Positions 44,685 to 53,752 of a stretch of DNA of 64,000 bases are shown here, in pieces. The notes beneath the pieces were generated by a model. That model ran no database searches. It worked only from the letters and a program-made list of their open reading frames with translations, and had not been told where the DNA came from. The stretch lies in the NCBI GenBank assembly GCA_949296365.1, contig CASFPZ010000006.1:1-64000 (forward strand), given 5' to 3'. The translations under genes and the position numbers were made by a program. Position 1 is the first letter of the stretch, and every line of letters starts with the position of its first letter. The stretch is from an uncultured Akkermansia sp. (GTDB lineage: Bacteria > Verrucomicrobiota > Verrucomicrobiia > Verrucomicrobiales > Akkermansiaceae).

Positions 44685-45134
44685 ATGCATATCGTTGAAA
44701 TACACAACAGATCAACTACACTCATCCGACGCTTGCTAAGTATTTGGGAAGGTTCAGTCAAAGCAACACACCTCTTTCTCTCTGACGAAGAAATAGATAA
44801 GATCAAAAAATACGTTCCACAAGCGCTTCAAGACATTCCGCATCTTATCATTATCGAAGACGACTTGCACGTTCCTGTAGGTTTTATGGGAATTGCCAAT
44901 CACCACTTGGAAATGTTGTTTATTGCAGATGAAGAACGAGGCAAAGGATTCGGCAAGCAGCTTATTCAGTACGGAATTTCCCATTATTCCGTTAGTAGTG
45001 TTGCCGTCAACGAACAAAATCCCCTCGCTCGCGAGTTCTATGAACACATGGGGTTCCAAGTTTACAAAAGAACAGAATTCGATGAACAAGGTAATCCCTA
45101 CCCTCTGCTCTACATGCAGTTAGGTAACTCTTAA
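44685..45134 (+). CDS. GNAT acetyltransferase (YjaB-like)
   Basis: 149 aa, one GNAT fold. The N-terminal IWEGSVKATHLFLSDEEID matches the opening of E. coli YjaB (IW..SV.ATH.FLS), the acetyl-CoA loop is EERGKGFGKQL (about 85-95; R/Q-x-x-G-x-G/A), and NEQNPLAREFYEHMGF is the C-terminal GNAT motif. Ends in YPLLYMQL like YjaB. Substrate not known. Follows the methyltransferase by 14 nt and ends the nadA-led cluster. Confidence 0.85.
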   Translation: MHIVEIHNRSTTLIRRLLSIWEGSVKATHLFLSDEEIDKIKKYVPQALQDIPHLIIIEDDLHVPVGFMGIANHHLEMLFIADEERGKGFGKQLIQYGISHYSVSSVAVNEQNPLAREFYEHMGFQVYKRTEFDEQGNPYPLLYMQLGNS

Positions 45135-45815
45135 TTGCCACTAACACCGTCTTTAACGACACCACACAGGGAATGTCGCCAGCTGAAGTTCGCAGGCTTG
45201 GCTAGTTGAGACAGCGACTCGATCACACATTTTGGGAGAAGAATGCTCAACGAACGCGATCCGTTTGGTTATATGTGCATGGTTCCGGGAAGTGAGGGAA
45301 GGCCTCTGAGCCTTTATCGCCCAGTGTCATTTGTAATTCCGACAATGACCGTATGGGAAATGCGTTGTGGCGAGTCGAATACTACAACTCGATAACGCCA
45401 CCTTCAAGCTTTACGCGTCGTTTTACACGATACGATTCATTTGACGAATTCGTTTTGCCGAAAGGCCTCGCTTGGAACCTCGAGGGCTTTTGTTATATGA
45501 TGTGGGTGTCCAGACGTATTTTATGTCGCTATCGGTTCTCGAATCTCAGACGGATTTTGGAATCCACAGTTAACATGAGGCGGCCACCATCCTTCCTAAA
45601 AAGAATATCAAGCCATTACACCACAACTTGTCCGCCTCTTGTGATCGATCATAAACAAGGCATCTTTATCGCAATATTAATCTTTTCAGCAACTTAAATT
45701 TTTTTGATATGCGATTGACATAAAAAAACTACTATGCTCTAGGCAAATCTGTACTGAAACATAGACGTTACTCTATTGTAGACAGACTTTGTTTTTAACT
45801 GAAATATCGTTACCG
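45135..45815. other. 681-bp region without a recognisable gene
   Basis: The longest open frame (45353-45697, 114 codons) has an amino-acid composition and pattern unlike known families, and parts of all three plus-strand frames are interrupted. A perfect -35-like TTGACA (45715-45720) lacks a convincing -10. It may be a decayed gene or a long 5' region of the next gene; I cannot identify what it was. Confidence 0.4.
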
Positions 45816-46652
45816 ATGAATAACTACTACGATAAGATCTACTATCTCACATTGCCAGGAACGACTAAACCCAATGGTCCCTTTAGCGAACAAGAATTAA
45901 TAGGATTCTACAATAATCACCAAATCCCCTACGGCTCTATGGTCTGGGCTCAAAGGTGGGAGGATTGGAAACCACTCGAACTAGTATTTAACTGGACCTA
46001 TACGCATTCCCAACCTGTGCAACCACAACCGAAAATGCCAATGCCAGCTCCAGGACCTGAGACTCAACCACCAGTAACACCAGGCACTACTCCGATGGGG
46101 TATTATCCAACAAACCCCACGCCAGGGGTACCAATTTACCCCCGACAGCAAGAACCACAAGTAACAGCAGTGCGGCTCAACTTTTGGGAGCTAACGAAGA
46201 GGGCCATGAAAACGAGAAAAACATCAGGCCGAGCTACTCGTATGGAGTATTGGGCTGCTCACCTTGCTTGTTTAATATTTTGTTATATTTCGGGGCTTAT
46301 TGCAATTTTGGTAGTACTACCTGTACTGAACTCTGACAATGATCTAGGAAAACTTGTAAATATTATCGTATTCGCGGGGTATTTCTATCTGATCGTTGCT
46401 CCTACTTTGTTGTGTTGTGTTCGAAGAGTTCACGATTTGGGCTGGCATGGCGCAGTATCTACCCCTCTTGTATTGCTAGAGTTCCTATTCTATTTTAAAC
46501 TTTATTACGCTTCCCTCCTAGGCTATGTACCCGTCGATGGAATCGATTTACTCTGTAATCTATTAACGTTTGTACTCTGTTTGGTTGTAGGGTGTATTGA
46601 TAGCCAACGTAAAACCAATAAATACGGGCCTTCTGAAAAGTATCCCTCCTAA
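45816..46652 (+). CDS. GYF_2 (DUF4339) plus DUF805 membrane protein
   Basis: 278 aa. The N-terminal 60 residues form a GYF_2 domain (YYLTLPGTTKPNGPFSEQEL followed by IPYGSMVWAQRWEDW), which usually binds proline-rich peptides. A Pro-rich linker (about 70-115) leads to a DUF805 domain (about 120-275) with four membrane helices and the family motif SGRATRMEYWAA, RRVHDLGW and SQRKTNKYGPS. Such fusions are common in this phylum and in Planctomycetes; function unknown, probably inner membrane. Start chosen at 45816 (MNNYYDK); the nine upstream codons to 45789 are not needed. Confidence 0.85.
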   Translation: MNNYYDKIYYLTLPGTTKPNGPFSEQELIGFYNNHQIPYGSMVWAQRWEDWKPLELVFNWTYTHSQPVQPQPKMPMPAPGPETQPPVTPGTTPMGYYPTNPTPGVPIYPRQQEPQVTAVRLNFWELTKRAMKTRKTSGRATRMEYWAAHLACLIFCYISGLIAILVVLPVLNSDNDLGKLVNIIVFAGYFYLIVAPTLLCCVRRVHDLGWHGAVSTPLVLLEFLFYFKLYYASLLGYVPVDGIDLLCNLLTFVLCLVVGCIDSQRKTNKYGPSEKYPS

Positions 46653-47039
46653 AGATTAAGAGAACGTGGATCAATAAAAATCGGAAAGTGAGGTATCTTA
46701 CAAATTGATAATTCTGGAATCTCCTTCGGAGCAGAGAAATACCTTGGTTTTCTGCTTGTTTCCTGAACCTATGGTTATTTGTTTCCCTTAGCTTGTGAAA
46801 CACAGACCTCGCAATGCACACTCACCTCTCTCTGTCGGCTTTTGTATCTTCTACTTCATAGGGCAGACACCATCGTCTTTAACCTCATTTCAATAGAAGA
46901 TTTCAGACATGACCGGATCCGATTCGTATCTTGGCTTAGAAAAGTCGAGGTTTTGCGATTAAAAAAAGAGGACATGCCATTTGACACGCCCTCTTCTTGA
47001 TAAAGAAAACAGATCGAGAAGTTTAATGCTTTTTCTCTT
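46653..47039. other. Intergenic region between the DUF805 gene and the TPR gene
   Basis: Convergent genes. The stretch holds the TPR gene terminator at 46961-46995; elsewhere nothing coding was recognised. Confidence 0.5.
46961..46995 (-). terminator. Terminator of the 454-aa TPR gene
   Basis: About 11-bp stem with wobble pairs (46966-46976 with 46985-46995), 8-nt loop, followed on the minus strand by a run of T (seven or more). Confidence 0.7.
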
Positions 47040-48404
47040 TTAATTGTACGCAGATTCGACTCGTTGAGCGACGTCGCGATATCCGTAATTCGAATCGTAA
47101 ATCGTCTTGAAGCAATCCAAAGCCTCCTGTTTCTTACCCAATTTTTCATTTAGGATACCCATCAGGTAGAGAATTTCGAGTTTGGTAGCATCCATTGTTT
47201 GGAGTTCCGAATTGGCTTCGCCCAATTGATGGAGAGCCATATCGTTCATATTTTTAGCTTCGTAGCACTTGCCCAACATCAACATTGCCTTAATTCGATA
47301 ATACGGATTGTTACGAGCACGCTGCAACTGCGGGATTGCATCTGTAAAGTTACCAGCCTTGAACAAAGCTTGCCCCAATTCAAAGCGAAGTTGAGGATCC
47401 GTTGGATTATTTTCTACACGCTTTTGACATTCTTGCACAATTTCTTCTGCAATTTGCCGAGTCACAGCAGCAAGCTGATCTTGCAATTCCTTGTTATCAG
47501 GATCAGCAGCCGCGCGTTTCTTCAAATCATCCAACTGAGCCTCGCGCGCTTTTTCGCTCATTTCCGAAGCCTTGGTACTAAGAGAGACGTCATTGTTACT
47601 CAGGGTAAATGCATAACTGTAGAACGAATAAGCATTGTTCCAATCTTCCATTTGTTCGTAGACATTCGCAATACTGCGGACAACATGAAGATCCTGAGGA
47701 TTAGCTTCGTAGAGTTGCCCAAGCTGGCCTAATCGGGCTTCCATCTCCTGTCGAGTCATGCCTTGTTTATCCACCTTTTCAAGAGCAGCAGATTCCTGGG
47801 TACTCTTCATCACGTCCTTCATCGACTTGGCGTTTTCCCAGTTTTGTTTTTGCATGGACGCCTGAGCCGTACAGTCTTTTTCGCCCTTAACAGCGACCGT
47901 GTCAGACGGGTCAACTTTCACGATATCATGGTAAACAGCAGCAGCTTCAGCCGGCATCTTGCGATCAATATAGTGATTAGCAAGCATGTGGAGAAGTTTT
48001 TTATTTTCTGGGTGACCTTCACGCACAGTTTCAAGGGCAAAAGCCGCGATATCAGGCAAGCCTGCCTGTTCTGCGGCATGGAATAAAAGTTCGTTAGAAG
48101 CTTCGTTAAATGGATCTTTTTCCAATTCATCTTCTACTGAAGAAAGAGTTGAAACAGGATCCCTTTTCACGCTTGTCGTCATACGGAAACCACCAAGCAA
48201 CCCCTTCTTTTTAGGGGTTGGATTCAATTTGATTTCACTAGCTCTCAAGACCTTGCGCGCTTCCAAAAATCCGGGGAGTTTTTTAACGAGGGCCTTGAGC
48301 AAACTAATGGCATATCCATAGTTTTTTGCGTCAACAGCCTGGCAGGCTTTTTTCCAGAACTCCTGTTCCTGCGGAGTAAGCTGTGCTTCAGTAATCAGTT
48401 CCAT
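47040..48404 (-). CDS. Cytosolic tetratricopeptide-repeat protein
   Basis: 454 aa, no signal peptide or membrane helix. TPR units are visible at both ends: ACQAVDAKNYGYAISLLKAL, AAAVYHDIVKVDPSDT, IANVYEQMEDWNNAYSFYSY, LGQALFKAGNFTDAIPQLQR and EKLGKKQEALDCFKTIYDSN. A basic Gly-rich loop (KKKGLLGGFRM) and a charged coiled segment with many Gln/Glu separate the two TPR blocks. Such proteins act as adaptors; the partner is unknown. It is not linked in an operon to the exb TPR genes. Divergent from rsuA-type gene. Confidence 0.8.
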   Translation of the reverse strand: MELITEAQLTPQEQEFWKKACQAVDAKNYGYAISLLKALVKKLPGFLEARKVLRASEIKLNPTPKKKGLLGGFRMTTSVKRDPVSTLSSVEDELEKDPFNEASNELLFHAAEQAGLPDIAAFALETVREGHPENKKLLHMLANHYIDRKMPAEAAAVYHDIVKVDPSDTVAVKGEKDCTAQASMQKQNWENAKSMKDVMKSTQESAALEKVDKQGMTRQEMEARLGQLGQLYEANPQDLHVVRSIANVYEQMEDWNNAYSFYSYAFTLSNNDVSLSTKASEMSEKAREAQLDDLKKRAAADPDNKELQDQLAAVTRQIAEEIVQECQKRVENNPTDPQLRFELGQALFKAGNFTDAIPQLQRARNNPYYRIKAMLMLGKCYEAKNMNDMALHQLGEANSELQTMDATKLEILYLMGILNEKLGKKQEALDCFKTIYDSNYGYRDVAQRVESAYN

Positions 48405-48541
48405 AGGTATAAAATAGCTGAATATTCAACGGCGTCTGCGGATCGCGAACGCAAGTCAACGCCAATAACTAGTTTTTTCTATCATTTCATGCCCCCCATT
48501 TCAACCTTGTTTTTCTAAGCAGACAGGAAAAAATAAGGCTC

Positions 48542-49240
48542 ATGAGAGCAGATGCGTTATTATCCCGATTTGGTTATTGTTCGCGGCGAGAGGCCTCCAG
48601 GTGGTTCAAAGCCAATCAGATGATTTTCTGTGGGCGACTTGTGCGATCCGGCGCCCAACAAGTTGACGTAGCCGGTGTTCTCATCAATGGTCGTCCCGTC
48701 GAATTTCCCGATGGGCTCTACGTTGCTTTTTACAAGCCGCTAGGAATAGTTTGTAGTCATGCGCAAGATGAAGGGGCCAGCATCTATGAGTTTCTACCAG
48801 ACTCGTGGCAACGCCGTAAGCCCCCCGTTACCTCAGTAGGTCGACTCGATAAAGAAACAGAAGGGCTTCTCTTACTAACAGACAATGGGGATTTTGTTCA
48901 CAAGCTCACGTCGCCGAGTCATCACATTCAAAAAACATACGAGCTAACGACAAGCGAAGATATACCCCAAGAAGCAATTAAGCGGTTTGCGTCAGGGCAA
49001 TTCTATCTTCGGGGGGAACCTCAGCCTTGCTTACCAGCACAGCTCGTCATTCATTCACCGCGCAGAGCCAGTCTGACTTTGACAGAAGGCCGCTATCACC
49101 AAGTTCGCCGCATGATGTCAGCCGTGGGAGCTCCAGTTCTAAGTCTTCTACGCCGTTCCATCGGCGACCTATCTCTAGAAGGGTTACAATTAAAACCAGG
49201 AGAGTGGAAAAGCGTCGACCCCAAGTTATTCAACAAATGA
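48542..49240 (+). CDS. RsuA/RluB/E/F-family pseudouridine synthase
   Basis: 232 aa. S4 domain (about 1-60; RADALLSRFGYCSRREASRW) and a catalytic domain with GRLDKETEGLLLLTDNG (catalytic Asp in RLD) and HHIQKTYEL; the C-terminal LTEGRYHQVRRMMSAVG motif is intact. Modifies 16S or 23S rRNA; which uridine cannot be told. Start context GCTCATG without Shine-Dalgarno. Overlaps the next gene by four bases (ATGA). Confidence 0.9.
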   Translation: MRADALLSRFGYCSRREASRWFKANQMIFCGRLVRSGAQQVDVAGVLINGRPVEFPDGLYVAFYKPLGIVCSHAQDEGASIYEFLPDSWQRRKPPVTSVGRLDKETEGLLLLTDNGDFVHKLTSPSHHIQKTYELTTSEDIPQEAIKRFASGQFYLRGEPQPCLPAQLVIHSPRRASLTLTEGRYHQVRRMMSAVGAPVLSLLRRSIGDLSLEGLQLKPGEWKSVDPKLFNK

Positions 49241-50013
49241 GCATTCCCCTCTACCAATCCGAACAACCCATAGACTGCAACCCCGATTTTCGCGTTGTTG
49301 CTGAATCCGATGAATGGATCGTCGTTTCCAAGGCAGCCCCGCTCATCGTTCATCCGTCCAATGGGAAAATTGAGCCGACCCTTTTGGAAGGCGTTGCGAC
49401 GCTTTTGTGTTACGAACAGGTTAATGGGATGAAGTTGGCCCTCATCAATAGGCTAGACCGCGAGACAAGCGGACTAACTCTCTTAGCTAAAACTCCTGGA
49501 GCGACGCGTCAGCTAGGGAAAGCCATGCAACGAGGCCTCATCCACAAGGGATATTTGGCCATTGTACATGGGCACCCTTTTTGGGATTTTTGGGAATGCC
49601 GAGAACCGATTCTGCGCCAGGGCGACATGATGAATTCCCCAATCTATTTGAAACAATGCGTACACCCAAAGGGAAAACCCTGTACAACAGAATTTCATGT
49701 TTTGAGACGATTTGAACGAGAGGAATCGAAATTTTCCATCATTCAATGTACGCCCAAAACCGGAAGGACTCACCAAATCAGAGTCCATCTTGCCTACCTA
49801 GGTTATCCTATTGTTGGAGATAAGATCTACGGTGCAAATGTGTCGTGTTATTTAGAATTCATCGTCTCCGGATGGTCACCATCGTTAGCGGCTCGCCTAC
49901 TCCTACCGCGCCACGCTCTGCATGCACAAACGCTTCAATTCCCATACAATGAAGAGACCATTTTCGTCGAAGACACCTTATCGTCCGATTTACAGGCATT
50001 CATTGATGGATGA
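49237..50013 (+). CDS. RluA-family pseudouridine synthase
   Basis: 258 aa starting in the overlap ATGA with the RsuA-type gene. Catalytic motif INRLDRETSGLTLL (an Asn replaces the usual His before RLD), VVSKAAPLIVHPSNGK and TGRTHQIRVHLAYLGYPIVGDKIY are typical RluA elements. No S4 domain, so it resembles the short RluA/TruC type that modifies rRNA or tRNA. The coupled pair of pseudouridine synthases suggests co-regulation of rRNA modification. Confidence 0.88.
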   Translation: MSIPLYQSEQPIDCNPDFRVVAESDEWIVVSKAAPLIVHPSNGKIEPTLLEGVATLLCYEQVNGMKLALINRLDRETSGLTLLAKTPGATRQLGKAMQRGLIHKGYLAIVHGHPFWDFWECREPILRQGDMMNSPIYLKQCVHPKGKPCTTEFHVLRRFEREESKFSIIQCTPKTGRTHQIRVHLAYLGYPIVGDKIYGANVSCYLEFIVSGWSPSLAARLLLPRHALHAQTLQFPYNEETIFVEDTLSSDLQAFIDG

Positions 50014-50035
50014 TTAGGCAAGTTCCGAGAAGACA

Positions 50036-50488
50036 CTATGCTTTCACTTTGACAATAATCTTTTTGATACGACCCTGATTCCCCAAACAACCGACATGGG
50101 CATCGTCCGGATAAACAACCAAGAATTCACCAGGGTGAACCAATACGTGATATTCCGGAGCATCTTCAAAATGTTGAGCATCGTTTTCTTCATCGAAAGC
50201 CTCAGAGGGTTGATTGAGCCTATGTCGGGATTTTAAGCCGAATCGTTCAGGAGCCGACAACGGGATGTGAATATCAATATAGGCATTGTGTATTTCCATT
50301 CGAGCTTGTTCAGGCCTTTTTAAGGGCGAATCATTTACCATCACCACCAACTCGCGCTCGACCAGCACAACTTTTCCCAATTCGCCCGACGGCGATTTTA
50401 TTAATGCTCGGACGAAATCGAAGGCCTGGCGAAACAAGGGATTGATTGGGCAGTACAGATCAGCGTTTTCCAATGAATCAATAATCAT
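50036..50488 (-). CDS. YhcH/YjgK/YiaL-family protein (DUF386)
   Basis: 150 aa from MIIDSLENADLY, the classic start of this family, so five upstream codons (TTG at 50503) are rejected. A single cupin-like beta barrel; HNAYIDIHIPLSAPERFG, FEDAPEYHVLVHPGEFLVVYPDDAHV and IKKIIVKV fit the YhcH signature with a metal-binding His/Glu set. Relatives sit in sialic-acid or sugar-acid operons (YhcH with nanA/nanK; EbgC as beta subunit of a galactosidase) and may act as sugar anomerases. Here it is linked to a nitroreductase and lptD rather than to sugar genes. Confidence 0.88.
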   Translation of the reverse strand: MIIDSLENADLYCPINPLFRQAFDFVRALIKSPSGELGKVVLVERELVVMVNDSPLKRPEQARMEIHNAYIDIHIPLSAPERFGLKSRHRLNQPSEAFDEENDAQHFEDAPEYHVLVHPGEFLVVYPDDAHVGCLGNQGRIKKIIVKVKA

Positions 50489-50503
50489 AGAGGCATTCTT
50501 CAA

Positions 50504-51142
50504 TCAGATCGTTTCCCAAACATATGGGGCAGCAAAGCGAACCTTCTTTTGCTGAGCATAGGCATCATCCGGACTTCTGTATCCCAATGCCAAAGCACAC
50601 AAAACCTTAAACGGCGTATCCTTCAGATTCAGGATTTCATCATAGCGTTCAGGTTCCATACCTTCAATAGCACAGGTGTCGATTTGAAGCTGCGCAGCCG
50701 TTTGCATCGCCACACCCAAGGCAATGTACACTTGACGCTCAATCCAGGCCTTGCGATCAGATTCAGATTTGCTGAATATCAACCCCTCCATCTTCTTCCG
50801 ATAGCCCTCTAACGATTCAGCAGACACGTCCCGGACTTCAGCCATGAGTTTGATGTACGCCATGACGTCATCACGAGTCACCTCACGTCGGCCGCAAAAG
50901 ACGAGTAAATGCGAGGCATCAGTCACTTGAGATTGGTTCCAGGATACAGCACGCAACAGTTGTCTAATTTCAGGGTTATCAACCTGAATGAATTTCCACG
51001 GTTGTAACCCTAAGGACGACGGGCTCAACCTAATTATTTGAGCAATCGCACTCCAGGTTGGCGCATCAATTTTACGCGATGGGTCAAATTTTTTACAAGC
51101 ATAACGCCAATGCATATAGGCCAGGCAGTCAGTTGCATTCAT
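50504..51142 (-). CDS. Nitroreductase family (NfsB-like) FMN oxidoreductase
   Basis: 212 aa. RYACKKFDPSRKI, RLSPSSLGLQPWKFIQVDN and the C-terminal LALGYRSPDD correspond to FMN-binding segments of the NfsB/NfnB branch. It reduces quinones, flavins or nitro compounds with NAD(P)H in the cytosol. The start carries a strong Shine-Dalgarno, GAAGGA eight bases before the ATG, fitting an internal operon gene 34 nt behind lptD. Its product link to lptD is not evident. Confidence 0.9.
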   Translation of the reverse strand: MNATDCLAYMHWRYACKKFDPSRKIDAPTWSAIAQIIRLSPSSLGLQPWKFIQVDNPEIRQLLRAVSWNQSQVTDASHLLVFCGRREVTRDDVMAYIKLMAEVRDVSAESLEGYRKKMEGLIFSKSESDRKAWIERQVYIALGVAMQTAAQLQIDTCAIEGMEPERYDEILNLKDTPFKVLCALALGYRSPDDAYAQQKKVRFAAPYVWETI

Positions 51143-51176
51143 ATTTACGTTCCTTCTATCAATGGGATTAAAACAA

Positions 51177-53624
51177 TTAGTTAAAAGAAATAGGCATGTA
51201 ATTACCAGTTTCTTTCAAGGTAAAGCTCATACCAAAGCCCAGTTCATTTTTATTACCATTAACACGCATATACACCCCCAAGCCAAGATACCAGGAGCCC
51301 ATATTTTTGTAGATATTATATTCTTGGATTTCGAGTTTATTAGACATTCTCTCCAATTCCCAGCGCCAGGAGCCGCCAAGGGCCAATTCTTCAGAAATAC
51401 GATAAATGACCCTAAGATTCAATTGATTGCTATTAGGAAGGATAGGGTGTTTTGTCAGATAACGATGTCCAATTAAAATTTCCAACGGTCTGAATGGTTG
51501 GAACCACAAAGAATTATTATATTCCTGGTAGTTATCTCTTTTTTCATCACCAATAACAGGGAATTGCATTACCGAAGCATACGAAAACCACGGGAGAGGC
51601 GACCACCTGATCATCGAGTAAAGATTAGAGAACTCCTGATTTGTAGAAGCATTATGCAAGTAGGCATCCATGAATGCATCCCAAGAGAACCATTGGCGAT
51701 TTACTCCATCTTGTTCTGTCATCAAGAAGTTACGCAACCCATAGCGGACCACCGAGCATGTCGACAAGGCATCAATCTCAGACATCCGGCCCACACTCAA
51801 TGCCATCGGGTTCGTCGTCGAGGCACTACCTTCAATGCGGGGATAGGGAGAATCCAATTCATTGACCCCCATGTACATCAAGGACGCATAAGGTTGAATA
51901 ATGTGATTCAAGGTATTAACCCCCAACGCCTCCCAACGAGCAGAACGATATTTTTTGGAGATTTTGAACGAGGCATCGATTCCTGAATAAAAAATTCCTT
52001 GATTAAAAGAAGCCAAATCCCCCGACGGATCAAAATACCCCGTATAACCACCGCCAATTCGAGGTGTTAAATTGAGGAAATCCCAAGCCTGGAATGAAGC
52101 TGACAATTCATGGTAGGTGTGAAAACGCAAGAATGAATCGGTTTTCAACATGTACTCCCAAAATTCCCGATCAGGATCACCAAGAGCCATATGATCTAAT
52201 CTGTCTCGGATACTTCCCCTCATTTCAGCAGGCACCACTTGCCGCATCATCGACAGACTTGTTTGGCTTTCATAGACAAACCTGCTGTCCCACAAAGGGC
52301 CGCGAACACGATCGTAGCTGATTTCCGAACGTTGATCAGTTATGTAGAAATCATTGATCGGCATCCGTTGCAGCAATGTCAATACAGAGACATCATCTGT
52401 CCTTTCCAAAGTTACTGTATTGTCCGGTTCTGAATTGACCTCAAACAAATCCTGGTAAAAATCTCTTAACACATATTCGTCACTCAAGACATTGAGATTT
52501 GCCTTCAAGCGCCAGTCTACATGGCTAGAGTCATTGATCGGCAACTCCCACATGTGTTGGAGGGCAATCCGCCAACGGTCGTGATCGATATTGTTTCTCA
52601 CTTCATCCGTTGGGCTAATCGTCGGATTTTCGTCGTATGCATAATAAATAGAGAATCCCTTCATGTCAGGAGCTTCTTCCTCCAACCTCAAATCAATGAT
52701 ATCTTCACCCAAAGCAAATCCGCGCCTAGTTCTGTAATCCAGATTCGATTGGAAAAGATAATCCGCTGTTGGTCTCTCATGTTCGACACGACGATTACCC
52801 ACCAAAACCCCATACCGGTTAGCCAAATACGCCCCCCAATAGGATCGGGATCCAATAGCAGGAGTATAACCCTCTCTTGGATTTAATGAATGCGAAAAAT
52901 ACGGAAAGTAAAAAAACGGGATATTCTTGTAGTTAAAAGTTAGATGCGAAAAATCCAATCGATCCTGGGGATAAATACGAATACGATTTGCGGAAATCCA
53001 GGAATCGGGGTCTTGATCGTCTTCCGAAGTTACGGATGCCTCAAAGCCTTCCAGATAGTCTTCTCCTTTTTCATTTTTTGCGTATTTGAATTGTCCACTG
53101 CGCAAAATCATGCCATTGCTCTTGGCATTGATTCCCTCCGTCTGCATCTCCTCGCGATCGTAGTAATAAATAGCCTTATCAGCCCGGGACAAACTTCCGT
53201 CTCTGAAGATGGACACATCCCCGATCAACGTCACAGTTTTGTTTTTCGTATCCAGGATAGCTTTACGCGCATACACTTCAATATGATTATCAGAAGCCAT
53301 GTAAACAGTTGGTTCCCCAACATAAGTCAACGTGCCCTCATCTCTATCATAAGTAATGAGTCCGTCATTTTGGATATCGACATTTTGGGGTATTTCCGGA
53401 GACATTTCTCCGGGAGCGCCGACAGTGGCGGAGAGTTGTTCAGAGATTCCAGCCACAGGAGACGACTCCTGAGGAGCTTCGAGAGACTCATCGCCAATCA
53501 TCCTCGCAGCATCGGCGCCGACTCGGTCCGATGAACCACTTTCAATACCCCACACAGCGGTAATCACCAAGATTACCCCTAACCCCGTATAAAAAGGTCT
53601 GACACTACATTGAATCTCTCTCAT
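51177..53624 (-). CDS. lptD: LPS-assembly protein LptD (OstA/Imp)
   Basis: 815 aa from MREIQCSVRP. A signal-anchor-like N-terminus, a low-complexity stretch, an OstA/jellyroll domain (about 85-200; DGLITYDRDEGTLTYVGEPT, MASDNHIEVYARKAILDTKN) and a C-terminal beta-barrel (about 230-815) ending in LGFGMSFTLKETGNYMPISF, with terminal Phe-Asn typical of outer-membrane barrels. LptD with LptE inserts LPS into the outer leaflet. The Cys pairs that form disulfides in E. coli LptD are not present in the same places, as in several phyla. Leads the lptD-nitroreductase-yhcH-type operon. Confidence 0.88.
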   Translation of the reverse strand: MREIQCSVRPFYTGLGVILVITAVWGIESGSSDRVGADAARMIGDESLEAPQESSPVAGISEQLSATVGAPGEMSPEIPQNVDIQNDGLITYDRDEGTLTYVGEPTVYMASDNHIEVYARKAILDTKNKTVTLIGDVSIFRDGSLSRADKAIYYYDREEMQTEGINAKSNGMILRSGQFKYAKNEKGEDYLEGFEASVTSEDDQDPDSWISANRIRIYPQDRLDFSHLTFNYKNIPFFYFPYFSHSLNPREGYTPAIGSRSYWGAYLANRYGVLVGNRRVEHERPTADYLFQSNLDYRTRRGFALGEDIIDLRLEEEAPDMKGFSIYYAYDENPTISPTDEVRNNIDHDRWRIALQHMWELPINDSSHVDWRLKANLNVLSDEYVLRDFYQDLFEVNSEPDNTVTLERTDDVSVLTLLQRMPINDFYITDQRSEISYDRVRGPLWDSRFVYESQTSLSMMRQVVPAEMRGSIRDRLDHMALGDPDREFWEYMLKTDSFLRFHTYHELSASFQAWDFLNLTPRIGGGYTGYFDPSGDLASFNQGIFYSGIDASFKISKKYRSARWEALGVNTLNHIIQPYASLMYMGVNELDSPYPRIEGSASTTNPMALSVGRMSEIDALSTCSVVRYGLRNFLMTEQDGVNRQWFSWDAFMDAYLHNASTNQEFSNLYSMIRWSPLPWFSYASVMQFPVIGDEKRDNYQEYNNSLWFQPFRPLEILIGHRYLTKHPILPNSNQLNLRVIYRISEELALGGSWRWELERMSNKLEIQEYNIYKNMGSWYLGLGVYMRVNGNKNELGFGMSFTLKETGNYMPISFN

Positions 53625-53752
53625 GTACGACACAAAAAAATTCCAATTCTAATTCTATTTGACAAGAGAATTCATTCACTTTCTTGTTAAAATTGCGCCT
53701 GTTTGCCCAATCCACTTATTTTCCCGATCATCCAGAACCAGTCAGCACAACC

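Noticed and set aside
45353-45697. 114-codon plus-strand frame
   Set aside because: Composition is unlike the neighbouring genes, no ribosome site or family similarity was seen; possibly a remnant, so recorded only as an intergenic region.
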